Below, one piece after another: positions 6,328-12,411 of a stretch of DNA of 12,411 nt. Position 1 is the stretch's first letter, and each line of letters opens with the position of its first letter. Position numbers and translations under genes: made by a program. The stretch spans positions 1 through 12,411 of the forward strand of contig JAEHDN010000064.1 in assembly GCA_016880395.1 (NCBI GenBank). The letters run 5' to 3'. The notes beneath the pieces are model-generated. The model ran no database searches. It saw nothing but the letters and a program-made list of their open reading frames with translations, and was not told the origin of the DNA. Origin of the DNA: Candidatus Eiseniibacteriota bacterium. Lineage in GTDB: Bacteria > Eisenbacteria > RBG-16-71-46 > SZUA-252.

Positions 6328-7479
6328 GTGGCGCGCGAAATCCGGGTGGCGATCGACCTGAGGCCCTTGTCGCTGGCCGAGGTGACCGGCGTGGGCGTCG
6401 TCGTCTCCGGCATCGTCGAGGAGCTGGAGGGGCGAGGCGTTCGTTTCGTCGGCATCACGCATCGCCCGATCCCCACCGGCCGGCTGCCACGCCCCATCCC
6501 GGTCGTCGAGGAACCGGGCGCCGAGGGACGAATCCGATGGGAAGCGGCCGCGCTGCCGCGCGCGCTCCGGCGCCTCGAACCTTCCCCCGACCTCTTCCAC
6601 GCGACGTGGAACCACGGTGTGCCGCGCGGACTCCCGTTCCCGTCGGCGCTCACGGTGCACGACGCGATCCCGTGGCTTCTGCCCGAGGCCGTTCCCTGGC
6701 CCCGGCCCGCGCCGCTCCATCGCTGGCTCTACCGACGCGCGCTCCGCGCCTCCACGAGCGCTGCCGCCGTGGTCCTCGCCGTGAGCGAGGCCAGCCGGCG
6801 CGACCTGGAGCGGATCCTTCCCGCCACCGCGGGCAAGATCGAGGTCATACCGAACGCGCTCCCGCGGTGGTACCGGCCGCTCCCGCCGGAGGCGGCGCCC
6901 GAGCCGCGCGCGCGATGGAACGAGGGGCGGCCCTACTGGCTCTATGTCGGCGGCTTCGATCCGCGCAAGGGCATCGCCACGCTCCTCCAGGCCATGGCAC
7001 TCTCCTTCCCCGATCCCTCGCGCGCGCCGGATCTCATCCTGACGGGCGGCATGAACGCGACGGGGCTCGCGCTCCGCGCCGAGGCGGAGCGGCTCGGCGT
7101 GCGGGCTCGCTTTCCCGGCTACGTCGACGCGCGGGACCTGCCAGGGCTCTTCGCTGGAGCGACGCTCTTCCTCTACCCGAGCCGTTACGAGGGCTTCGGT
7201 CTGCCGCTCCTCATGGCGATGGCTTCGGGCGTGCCTGCGATCGCGTGCGACGCGGGATCGCCGCCCGAGGTGCTCGGGGACGCGGGGATCCTGGTCCCCG
7301 CCGGGAACGCGGCGGCCCTCGCCCAGGCGCTCGCGCGCGCGGCGGCGAAGCCGGAGGAGCTCGCCCCGCTCGCGGAGCGGGGCCGGGCGCGCGTGGCGCG
7401 CTTCTGCCCGGACGCGGCGGCCGAGCGAACGCTTCGGGCGTACGATCGGGCGCTCGCCCGCCGAACAGGATCGTCGTGA
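6328..7479 (+). CDS. GT4 family glycosyltransferase with an altered EX7E motif
   Basis: This 383-residue protein is a GT-B enzyme with a GT4 donor domain and the only plus-strand gene here. Visible features are the N-terminal strand REIRVAIDLRPLS (3-15), DLFHATWNHGVP (88-99), LTVHDAIPWL (108-117), AVSEASRRDL (151-160), VIPNALP (173-179), YVGGFDPRKGIATLL (206-220), RFPGYVDARDLPGLF (261-275) and YPSRYEGFGLPLLMAMASG (283-301). The first Glu of EX7E is E288, but the second position is Met296. The role is probably mannosyl- or other hexosyl-transfer in cytoplasmic glycan assembly; the exact sugar is unknown. The frame is open from GTG 6223, but the 35 extra residues are unlike the family. GTG 6328 places the first beta strand at the N-terminus as usual. 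The 3' end overlaps the opposing GT2 gene by about 269 bases. Confidence 0.88.
   Translation: MAREIRVAIDLRPLSLAEVTGVGVVVSGIVEELEGRGVRFVGITHRPIPTGRLPRPIPVVEEPGAEGRIRWEAAALPRALRRLEPSPDLFHATWNHGVPRGLPFPSALTVHDAIPWLLPEAVPWPRPAPLHRWLYRRALRASTSAAAVVLAVSEASRRDLERILPATAGKIEVIPNALPRWYRPLPPEAAPEPRARWNEGRPYWLYVGGFDPRKGIATLLQAMALSFPDPSRAPDLILTGGMNATGLALRAEAERLGVRARFPGYVDARDLPGLFAGATLFLYPSRYEGFGLPLLMAMASGVPAIACDAGSPPEVLGDAGILVPAGNAAALAQALARAAAKPEELAPLAERGRARVARFCPDAAAERTLRAYDRALARRTGSS
7211..7479. other. Tail-to-tail overlap of two convergent coding regions
   Basis: The last 269 bases of the plus-strand GT4 gene also encode, on the opposite strand, the last 89 or so codons of the GT2 gene. On the plus strand this part holds conserved GT4 sequence, so it is constrained. 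On the minus strand it yields a biased Arg/Pro-rich tail. No terminator hairpin followed by a T-run is visible between the two genes. Confidence 0.7.
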
Positions 7480-8371
7480 AGTCCGTGTAGCCAAGGACGA
7501 GCGCGCGCGACGACGCCAAGTCCGGAACGGCCATCGCTCGACCGAGGAGGTACGAGGTCCAGAGTCCGTACGCCATCCACGCGAGGGGCCGCTCCCACGC
7601 CCGCGCATGGCGCGTGAGGTAGAGCGCGCCGCTCCGCAGGCGGAAGTAGGCCTTGAGGGGAGTCAGTCCCCCGCCGCTCGTCGCGGAGACGTGATGCCAA
7701 CCGCGCGCGGCCGGCTCGTACCAGAGCGTGAATCCGGCCTTCCGCGCGCGCGCCGACCAGTCCACGTCCTCGACGTAGATCACGTAATCGGGATCGAAGA
7801 GTCCCACGGTCTCGAGAGCGCGGCGGGAGAGGAGCACGGCCGCGCCGGAGACATAGTCGATCGCGCGCGGTCCGTCGGGGAAGGCGCCCTCCTTCCGATG
7901 GACGCCGCGGTGGCGAACGAGTCCGAACCCCTTGGTCACGATCCCTCCCGCGAACCAGATCCGGTCGGGCGGATCCCAGAAGTAGAGCTTCGGGCTCACC
8001 GCGCCGCGCGAGGGGTCGTCCGCGAGCGCCCGCGCCAGATGCCCGAGGGCGCCGCGCTCGAGCACGAGGTCGTTGTTGAGAAGAAGCACGGAGCCCGCGC
8101 CCCGCTCGAGCGCGCGCTCGAGGCCCGCGTTCACGCCGCCGGCGAACCAGCGGTTTTCCCCCAGCGCGAGCACCTCCACCTCCGGGAACTCGGCCCGGAC
8201 GCGATCGGGCGTTCCGTCCGTCGAGCCGTTGTCGACGAGGAGGACTCGGCCCGGCGCGGGATCGAGGGCGCGGAGCGAGATCAGGCATTCGCGCGTGGCT
8301 GCCCACTCGTTGAACGCGAGGACCACCGCCCAGACCGGGGCGACCTCGCGCGGGATCGCGCTCACGGACAT
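7211..8371 (-). CDS. GT2 rhamnosyltransferase-like enzyme with an Arg/Pro-rich C-terminal extension
   Basis: This 386-residue protein has a GT2 catalytic domain at about 12-240: VWAVVLAFNEW (13-23), VDNGSTDGTP (46-55), NRWFAGGVNAGL (73-84), the DXD-region LLLNNDLVLE (96-105), IDYVSGAAVLLSRRALE (171-187) and VIYVEDVDW (197-205). These match WbbL/RfbN-type enzymes that transfer rhamnose or a similar sugar to lipid-linked glycans. The conserved part ends near DFTTILFGGRA (297-307). The remaining residues are a low-complexity Arg/Pro/Ala tail read antisense to the 3' end of the plus-strand GT4 gene; no in-frame stop occurs before 7211. The ATG at 8371 overlaps the upstream GT4 gene by 10 bases. 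GTG 8365, in a GTGA overlap with that stop and six bases after GGCGGA, is an equally good start. Confidence 0.85.
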   Translation of the reverse strand: MSVSAIPREVAPVWAVVLAFNEWAATRECLISLRALDPAPGRVLLVDNGSTDGTPDRVRAEFPEVEVLALGENRWFAGGVNAGLERALERGAGSVLLLNNDLVLERGALGHLARALADDPSRGAVSPKLYFWDPPDRIWFAGGIVTKGFGLVRHRGVHRKEGAFPDGPRAIDYVSGAAVLLSRRALETVGLFDPDYVIYVEDVDWSARARKAGFTLWYEPAARGWHHVSATSGGGLTPLKAYFRLRSGALYLTRHARAWERPLAWMAYGLWTSYLLGRAMAVPDLASSRALVLGYTDFTTILFGGRAPDRTPEAFARPPRPGRSAPRAPGPAPRAGRAPPASPPRARAPGRGPPRSRRGPGSPRPRAPRAAIPRRTRSQARPKPSP

Positions 8372-9495
8372 TCCGCCGCGAGACGTACGAGCGCCTCGAC
8401 CAGCGCTTCCCACGTGAACCTCGCGCGGGCGCGCGCGACGCCGGCCGCGAGCGCGGGCCCGAGCTTCTCGTCGAAGAATCGCTCGATCGCGCGCGCGAGC
8501 TGGTCCGGCGCCTCGGGCTGGACCAGGAGTCCCGACACCCCGTCCTCCACCACGTCTTCGAGCCCACCCGTGCGCGTGGCGATCACCGGGACGCCGGCGC
8601 CGAAGGCGACCTGCGCGATCCCCGACCCGGTGGCGGAGCGGTACGGGAGCACCACCACATCGGCCGCCGCCATGTAGGTCCCGACCTCCTCATTGGCCAC
8701 GTAGCGGTCCACGACCGTGATCTTCTCCCGGAGCGCGGAATCGTCGAGCCACCGCGCGTAGCGCGACCTCGGCTCGTAGAACTCCCCCACCACGTAGAGC
8801 CGATCCCACGCGTCCGGGCGGGCGAGCCGCGCCGCATCGAGCAGATCGGCGAGCCCCTTGTACGGGCGCACGTAGCCGAAGAAGAGGAGGACCCGGCCGG
8901 TCGCGCCGATCGCCGCGCGGGCCTGCTCGCGCGACGGGGCGCCGCGGTGGAACACCTCGTACGACGGATGAGGATGGACGCGCACGGGGCGTCCGTGCGC
9001 CCGGGGAGCGAGACGGTCGGCTTCGGCGCGCGCGTGGACGAGGAATCCATCGGCCGCGCCGAGCCCGTAGCCCGCGAGCGCGCGATCGAGCGGCGTCCCT
9101 TCGTGTGGCTCCACGTTGTGGCAGAGAAAGATCCTCTTCGGCCGCGGGCCCCGGCGCGCCACGCGCGCGGCCGTGCCCAACGAGGGCCCGAAGAAGGGAT
9201 GCCACCAGGTCACGACGAGGAGGTCCGGCGCGAGGTCGCGGATACGGCGCCCCGCGCCGAGCCACGTGATCGGGTTCATGCTGTCGAGCAGCGGCTCCGG
9301 CGGAACCGGCGGCTCGATCGCGTCGCCGCTCCGGTCGAGCTGCGTGGTCCCCGGGAAGAGGAGCGACGGATAGAGGCGTCGGAACGAGACGAGGTGGGTA
9401 TCGTGCGCCGACGTGAACGCGCGGGCGAGGAGCGTCGTGTAGTGGGCGATGCCCCCGCGATGCGGATAGGTGGGCCCGAGCAGGGCGACCTTCAC
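8362..9495 (-). CDS. GT4 family glycosyltransferase
   Basis: This 377-residue GT-B glycosyltransferase begins with KVALLGPTYPHRGGIAHYTT (2-21), including the glycine-rich loop of the acceptor domain. Next come VVTWWHPFFGPS (94-105) and FLCHNVEPHEGTPLD (123-137). The donor domain has LLFFGYVRPYKGLADLL (203-219), VVGEFYEPR (235-243), VVLPYRSATGSGIAQVAFGA (281-300) and GVPVIATRTGGLEDVVEDG (301-319). Both Glu of EX7E are replaced in a TGSGIAQ context, which I recall as common in the SATQSG-type GT4 subfamily and therefore not a defect. GTG 9495 is chosen because it places the first beta strand at residue 2 and has GGTGAGG upstream; GTG 9528 would add 11 Gly/Ala-rich residues. The stop overlaps the next gene's start, so the gene sits inside the right-hand operon. 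Donor and acceptor are not readable. Confidence 0.87.
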   Translation of the reverse strand: MKVALLGPTYPHRGGIAHYTTLLARAFTSAHDTHLVSFRRLYPSLLFPGTTQLDRSGDAIEPPVPPEPLLDSMNPITWLGAGRRIRDLAPDLLVVTWWHPFFGPSLGTAARVARRGPRPKRIFLCHNVEPHEGTPLDRALAGYGLGAADGFLVHARAEADRLAPRAHGRPVRVHPHPSYEVFHRGAPSREQARAAIGATGRVLLFFGYVRPYKGLADLLDAARLARPDAWDRLYVVGEFYEPRSRYARWLDDSALREKITVVDRYVANEEVGTYMAAADVVVLPYRSATGSGIAQVAFGAGVPVIATRTGGLEDVVEDGVSGLLVQPEAPDQLARAIERFFDEKLGPALAAGVARARARFTWEALVEALVRLAAECP

Positions 9496-9546
9496 GGGCC
9501 CGGCCTCACCGGCCCCCGCCCCCGCCACGCCCCGCCGCGCGGCGCC

Positions 9547-10524
9547 CTAGACCCTCTCGCGGATCTCGTACCGAGGCTCTTCCGCCCTCGTCCCGGCGAT
9601 CAGCTCCCCGAGGAAGCCGAGCGAGAGGAACTGGATGCCCATGATGACGAGCACGAGCCCGAAGAGGAGCGCGGGCCGGATGTGGAGCCCGTGGCCGAGG
9701 AACCACGGCCACGTGGTGGCGATCGTAACGACGGTGCCGATCAGCGCGAACAACACGCCCAGCCGCCCGAAGAGATGGAGCGGGCGGGTGCTGCTCGTGG
9801 CCATGAACTGGACCGCCATCAGGTCCAGGAATCCGTTCAGGAAGCGCGACATCCCGAACTTCGACGTACCGTGGAGCCGCGGGTGGTGCACGGTGCGCAC
9901 CTCGGTGACGCTGAATCCGGCGTTGTGCGCGAGCACCGGGATGAATCGGTGGAGCTCGCCTCGCAGCCGCACCGAGCGCACGACCTCCCGCCGGTACGCC
10001 TTGAGCCCGCAGTTCATGTCGTGGAGCGACACGCCGCTCACGGCGGCCGTCACGGCGTTGAAGAGCTTCGAGGGGACCGTCTTCGAGATCGGATCGCGGC
10101 GATTCTGCTTCCATCCCGACACGAGATCGTAGCCCTCGTCGAGCTTCTCGAGCAGGCGCGGGATCTCGGCCGAGTCGTCCTGGAGATCCCCGTCCATGGT
10201 CACGACCGAGCGCCCACGGGCCTCGCGGAAGCCGATCGAGAGGACGGCCGACTTTCCGAAATTTCGGCGGAAGCGAATGCCCCGGAGCCCGGGCGTCGAG
10301 GGACGGAGCGACCGCACCTCGTCAAAGGTGCCATCCGTCGACCCGTCGTCCAGCACCAGGATCTCGTACGTGCGCCCGAGCGGCGCGAGATCCTGGACGA
10401 GCTTCCGGATGAGCGGCTCGATGTTCGGAGCCTCGTTGTAGACCGGGATCAGGACCGTGATGTCCGGATCCCGCCCCGCCTCCTGCCGTGCCTCCTGGGT
10501 CACGACGTCCGCTGCCACTCCCAT
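9547..10524 (-). CDS. GtrB-like polyprenyl-phosphate glycosyltransferase (DPM/DPG synthase) with two C-terminal membrane helices
   Basis: This 325-residue GT2 enzyme belongs to the bacterial DPM/DPG-synthase group (GtrB, CsbB and ArnC types). These enzymes transfer glucose, GlcNAc or another sugar to undecaprenyl phosphate at the cytoplasmic face. Motifs are ITVLIPVYNEAPNIEPLI (22-39), VLDDGSTDGT (57-66), RRNFGKSAVLSIGF (86-99), TMDGDLQDD (109-117), SGWKQNRRDP (136-145), LHDMNCGLKAYRREV (167-181) and GELHRFIPVLA (189-199). Two membrane segments lie at about 252-273 and 284-310, the usual layout. ATG 10524 has minus-strand GAGG five bases before it and overlaps the epimerase gene by 25 bases; GTG 10503, in a GTGA overlap, is an alternative. 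Its position with an epimerase and a DUF2723 protein suggests it makes a lipid-linked sugar for extracytoplasmic transfer. The sugar is unknown. Confidence 0.93.
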   Translation of the reverse strand: MGVAADVVTQEARQEAGRDPDITVLIPVYNEAPNIEPLIRKLVQDLAPLGRTYEILVLDDGSTDGTFDEVRSLRPSTPGLRGIRFRRNFGKSAVLSIGFREARGRSVVTMDGDLQDDSAEIPRLLEKLDEGYDLVSGWKQNRRDPISKTVPSKLFNAVTAAVSGVSLHDMNCGLKAYRREVVRSVRLRGELHRFIPVLAHNAGFSVTEVRTVHHPRLHGTSKFGMSRFLNGFLDLMAVQFMATSSTRPLHLFGRLGVLFALIGTVVTIATTWPWFLGHGLHIRPALLFGLVLVIMGIQFLSLGFLGELIAGTRAEEPRYEIRERV

Positions 10525-11444
10525 TGGCGCCTCAATCCCTCCGTCAGGTCGGTCTTCGGCGCGTAGCCGAGGTCGCGCCGCGCGCGCGTCACGTCGGCCG
10601 ACGTGTCGTGCGGGTCGCCCGGCGGCGCGGTCACGAGCTTCCGCTCGAGATGGCGCCCCGTGACGAGCTCGATGCGCGTCAGGAGATCGTTGAGCGAGAT
10701 CCGGTGGCCGCCGCCGACATTGTACGTCAGCCCCGGCATGGCAGGCTGCGTGAGCGCCGCGATCGTGCCCGCAACCGCGTCGTCGACGAACGTGAAATCG
10801 CGCGTCTGGTCTCCCGTTCCGTAGACGGTCACCGGCGTTCCCGCCCGCGCCGCCTCGAAGAAGGCGTGGATCCCCATGTCCGGCCGCTGCCGGGGTCCGT
10901 ACACGGTGAAGTAGCGGAGGCCCACGACCGGCAGCCGATAGCTCGCCCAGTACGCATGGAGCAGGGCTTCCCCCGCCAGCTTGGTCACGCCGTAGGGCGA
11001 GACCGGCCGCGGCGACTCCTCCTCGGGCGTGGGAAAGCGAGTGGGCAGGCCGTAGACGGACGAGCTGGAGGCCGCCACGACGCGCCGGACCGGGACCAAC
11101 CGCACGGCCTCGAGCAGTCGCTGGGTCGCGACGACGTTGTGCTCGGCGTAGGCGCGGAAACGCTCTCCCCAGCTCGAGCGCACGCCCGGGAGCGCGGCCA
11201 GGTGCACGACGCCGTCCACGCCGTCGAGCAGCGGCTCGATCGGGTGGCTCCGGAGATCGGCCTCGACGAGGCGGAAGCGAGGATGCCCGGTCACCGCGGC
11301 GAGGTTCGCGCGCTTTCGCGACGTGGGATAGTAGTCCGTGAACGCGTCCACGCCGACCACGTCCGCCCCCGAGGCGAGGAGCGACTCGACGAGCGTGGAG
11401 CCGATGAAGCCCGCGGCTCCGGTGACGAGAACGCGGCCGGTCAT
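10500..11444 (-). CDS. NAD-dependent nucleotide-sugar epimerase (GalE / UDP-glucuronate 4-epimerase-like SDR)
   Basis: This 314-residue protein is an extended short-chain dehydrogenase/reductase. The NAD-binding GAAGFIG is at 9-15, the catalytic region has SSSSVYG (126-132), and the YxxxK pair is Y151 and K155 in SPYGVTKLAGE (149-159). DAFTDYYPTSRKRANL (33-48), HLAALPGVRSSW (81-92) and RYFTVYGPRQRPDMGIHAFF (177-196) resemble UDP-glucuronate and UDP-glucose 4-epimerases, which invert C4 of a UDP sugar in the cytoplasm. The RDFTFVDDAV motif (215-224) and the length are typical. It would supply a UDP-galactose-type or UDP-galacturonate-type donor to the neighbouring transferases. ATG 11444 overlaps the stop of the TPR gene as ATGA. 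The frame stays open upstream to 12347, but that part lacks family sequence and is not used. The exact substrate cannot be settled by eye. Confidence 0.9.
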   Translation of the reverse strand: MTGRVLVTGAAGFIGSTLVESLLASGADVVGVDAFTDYYPTSRKRANLAAVTGHPRFRLVEADLRSHPIEPLLDGVDGVVHLAALPGVRSSWGERFRAYAEHNVVATQRLLEAVRLVPVRRVVAASSSSVYGLPTRFPTPEEESPRPVSPYGVTKLAGEALLHAYWASYRLPVVGLRYFTVYGPRQRPDMGIHAFFEAARAGTPVTVYGTGDQTRDFTFVDDAVAGTIAALTQPAMPGLTYNVGGGHRISLNDLLTRIELVTGRHLERKLVTAPPGDPHDTSADVTRARRDLGYAPKTDLTEGLRRQWEWQRTS

Positions 11445-12411
11445 CCGCGGGATGGCGCCATGTGGTCGCCCGGGGCGGGCCTCGACCCCAGCACGCGGAG
11501 CGATTCCTCGTACATCCTGAGATAGCCCGCGCCCTGCGCGTCCTCGGGATGCGCGCGCGCCCAGGTCCGGAGCACGTCCACCGCCTCGGCCCGGCGCCCG
11601 GTCTGCCAGAGCGCGGTGAAGAGCGCGCTGAACCAGTCGAAGTACTGCTGGTTGAGCTCCGCCGCGCGCCGCAGCTCCGCGATTCCCGGCTCCACGCGGC
11701 CGCTCTGGTAGTAGAGGATGCCGAGGTGATAGTGGTACTCGGGCTGCGTCGGGAAACGCAGCACGCCCTGGAGGTAGATCCGCTCGGCGCGGTCCGGGTG
11801 CCCTGTGTCCTCGTACATCTTCCCCAGGTACTCGAGCAGCCCGGGGAAGTCGGGCGAGATCTTCACCGCGTCCTCGAGGACCTTCACCGCCTCCTCGTTC
11901 CGCTTCGCGAGCTGGAGCTGGTAGGCGGCCTGCACGTGCGCCGCCGTGTAGTTCTGCACGAGACGGTACGCGTTCTCGTCCTTGTACACCGTGGTGTCGT
12001 ACGCCCGGTTCCGATCGAGGAGGCCGCCGTATTGGAACACCGAGTAGAGATTCTGCATCGTCTTGTCGAGGTCCACGACCTTCTGGGTCTCCTTCGGATC
12101 GACCCGGAAAACGAGCCCCTCGAGACTGAGCTGCTTCTCGAGCCCCATCTGGTCGGGGACCGTGACCGCCAGATACAGCGGGCGGCGCCACTGGTTCGTC
12201 TTGATGATGTCCTTCACCGCGAGATCCTTCACCCAGATGATGTTCCCTGTCTGCGGATCCTGGTAGGGACCCATCACGGCGAGCTGCGCGTTGGTGAAGC
12301 TGATCGGCACCTTGGGCTCCTGATCCCGGAGCTGCGCGATGTACCACGGCGTGTTGAGCAGGCTCAGGTTCACGACGCGCACGTCCTTCCGGACCTTCTC
12401 CACTTCCTGGA
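11441..12411 (-). CDS. DUF2723-type membrane protein, C-terminal part with TPR repeats (partial, runs off right edge)
   Basis: About 322 C-terminal codons are visible, and the frame is open at the right edge. The first residues, QEVEKVRKDVRVVNLSLLNT, followed by WYIAQL, match the conserved segment of DUF2723 proteins that follows their membrane helices; the GTG at 12403 is therefore internal, not a start. The segment from about 90 residues in contains KTNQWRRPLYLAVT, also typical of the family. Three to four TPR-like repeats follow, including EEAVKVLEDAVKISPDFPGL, RAERIYLQGVLRFPTQPEYH and EPGIAELRRAAELNQQYFDW. DUF2723 proteins have a PMT-like GT-C membrane fold and are suspected polyprenyl-phosphate-sugar-dependent transferases. 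Here the gene leads the visible part of an operon with an epimerase and a GtrB-like synthase, which fits. The catalytic N-terminal half lies outside the window, so activity cannot be judged. Confidence 0.82.
   Translation of the reverse strand, partial: QEVEKVRKDVRVVNLSLLNTPWYIAQLRDQEPKVPISFTNAQLAVMGPYQDPQTGNIIWVKDLAVKDIIKTNQWRRPLYLAVTVPDQMGLEKQLSLEGLVFRVDPKETQKVVDLDKTMQNLYSVFQYGGLLDRNRAYDTTVYKDENAYRLVQNYTAAHVQAAYQLQLAKRNEEAVKVLEDAVKISPDFPGLLEYLGKMYEDTGHPDRAERIYLQGVLRFPTQPEYHYHLGILYYQSGRVEPGIAELRRAAELNQQYFDWFSALFTALWQTGRRAEAVDVLRTWARAHPEDAQGAGYLRMYEESLRVLGSRPAPGDHMAPSRG

Noticed and set aside
7480..7560. Search for a bidirectional terminator between the convergent genes
   Set aside because: No hairpin followed by a T-run was found on either strand, and the coding regions themselves overlap, so no terminator is annotated.
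6244..7608. Minus-strand open frame of 454 codons opposite the plus-strand GT4 gene
   Set aside because: It is Arg/Glu-rich without motifs, and the plus strand encodes a convincing GT4 enzyme over the same bases.
8568..8700. Loss of both Glu of EX7E in the GT4 gene at 8362-9495, considered as a sign of inactivity
   Set aside because: The TGSGIAQ context resembles the SATQSG-type GT4 subfamily, which as I recall naturally lacks the standard motif, so it is not evidence of decay.
8947..10566. Plus-strand open frame of 539 codons opposite the GT4 and GtrB-like genes
   Set aside because: It spans two separate real genes on the other strand, has Arg/Glu/His-biased composition, and shows no recognisable domain.
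11445..12347. N-terminal extension of the epimerase frame, making an apparent 615-residue fusion
   Set aside because: The upstream part is an out-of-frame reading of the DUF2723/TPR gene. The SDR fold begins cleanly at ATG 11444.

Overview
The window is a GC-rich (roughly 70% by eye), densely packed stretch of bacterial chromosome devoted to surface-polysaccharide and glycoconjugate synthesis. I see ten protein-coding genes and no RNA genes, mobile elements or CRISPR arrays. Nine genes lie on the minus strand and one on the plus strand. A DUF2723-type membrane protein with TPRs, a YfhO protein and a very high G+C third position together suggest an uncultured or poorly sampled FCB-like lineage (Gemmatimonadota or Candidatus Eisenbacteria type). 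This placement is an inference from gene content only.

Reading the minus strand from right to left, the first block (12411 to 7211) encodes the C-terminal part of a DUF2723/TPR membrane protein (cut by the right edge), a GalE/UDP-glucuronate-epimerase-like SDR enzyme, a GtrB-like polyprenyl-phosphate glycosyltransferase with two C-terminal membrane helices, a GT4 glycosyltransferase and a GT2 rhamnosyltransferase-like enzyme. Neighbouring genes overlap by a few bases or lie within about 50 bases, so this looks like one operon whose promoter is outside the window.

A lone plus-strand GT4 gene (6328-7479) follows. Its 3' end runs head-on into the 3' end of the GT2 gene with about 269 bases of tail-to-tail overlap. 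A short divergent intergenic region (6213-6327) carries two back-to-back promoter-like sequences, one for this gene and one for the second minus-strand block.

The second minus-strand block (6212 to 1) encodes a TuaH-like GT4 enzyme, a YfhO-family multi-pass membrane protein, a short DPM1-type polyprenyl-phosphate sugar synthase, and a large fusion of a GT2 glycosyltransferase with a polyprenyl-phosphate sugar-phosphotransferase-like membrane module. The catalytic part of that module appears to have been deleted. The fusion runs off the left edge.

Taken together, cytoplasmic GT2/GT4 enzymes would build or decorate an oligosaccharide. Two different polyprenyl-phosphate-sugar synthases (DPM1-like and GtrB-like) would make lipid-linked donors, and two GT-C-like membrane proteins (YfhO and DUF2723) are candidates to use those donors outside the membrane. 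No Wzx flippase, Wzy polymerase, Wzz, ABC exporter or GtcA-like flippase is visible, so export functions must be encoded elsewhere. No stretch of more than 300 bases lacks a gene.
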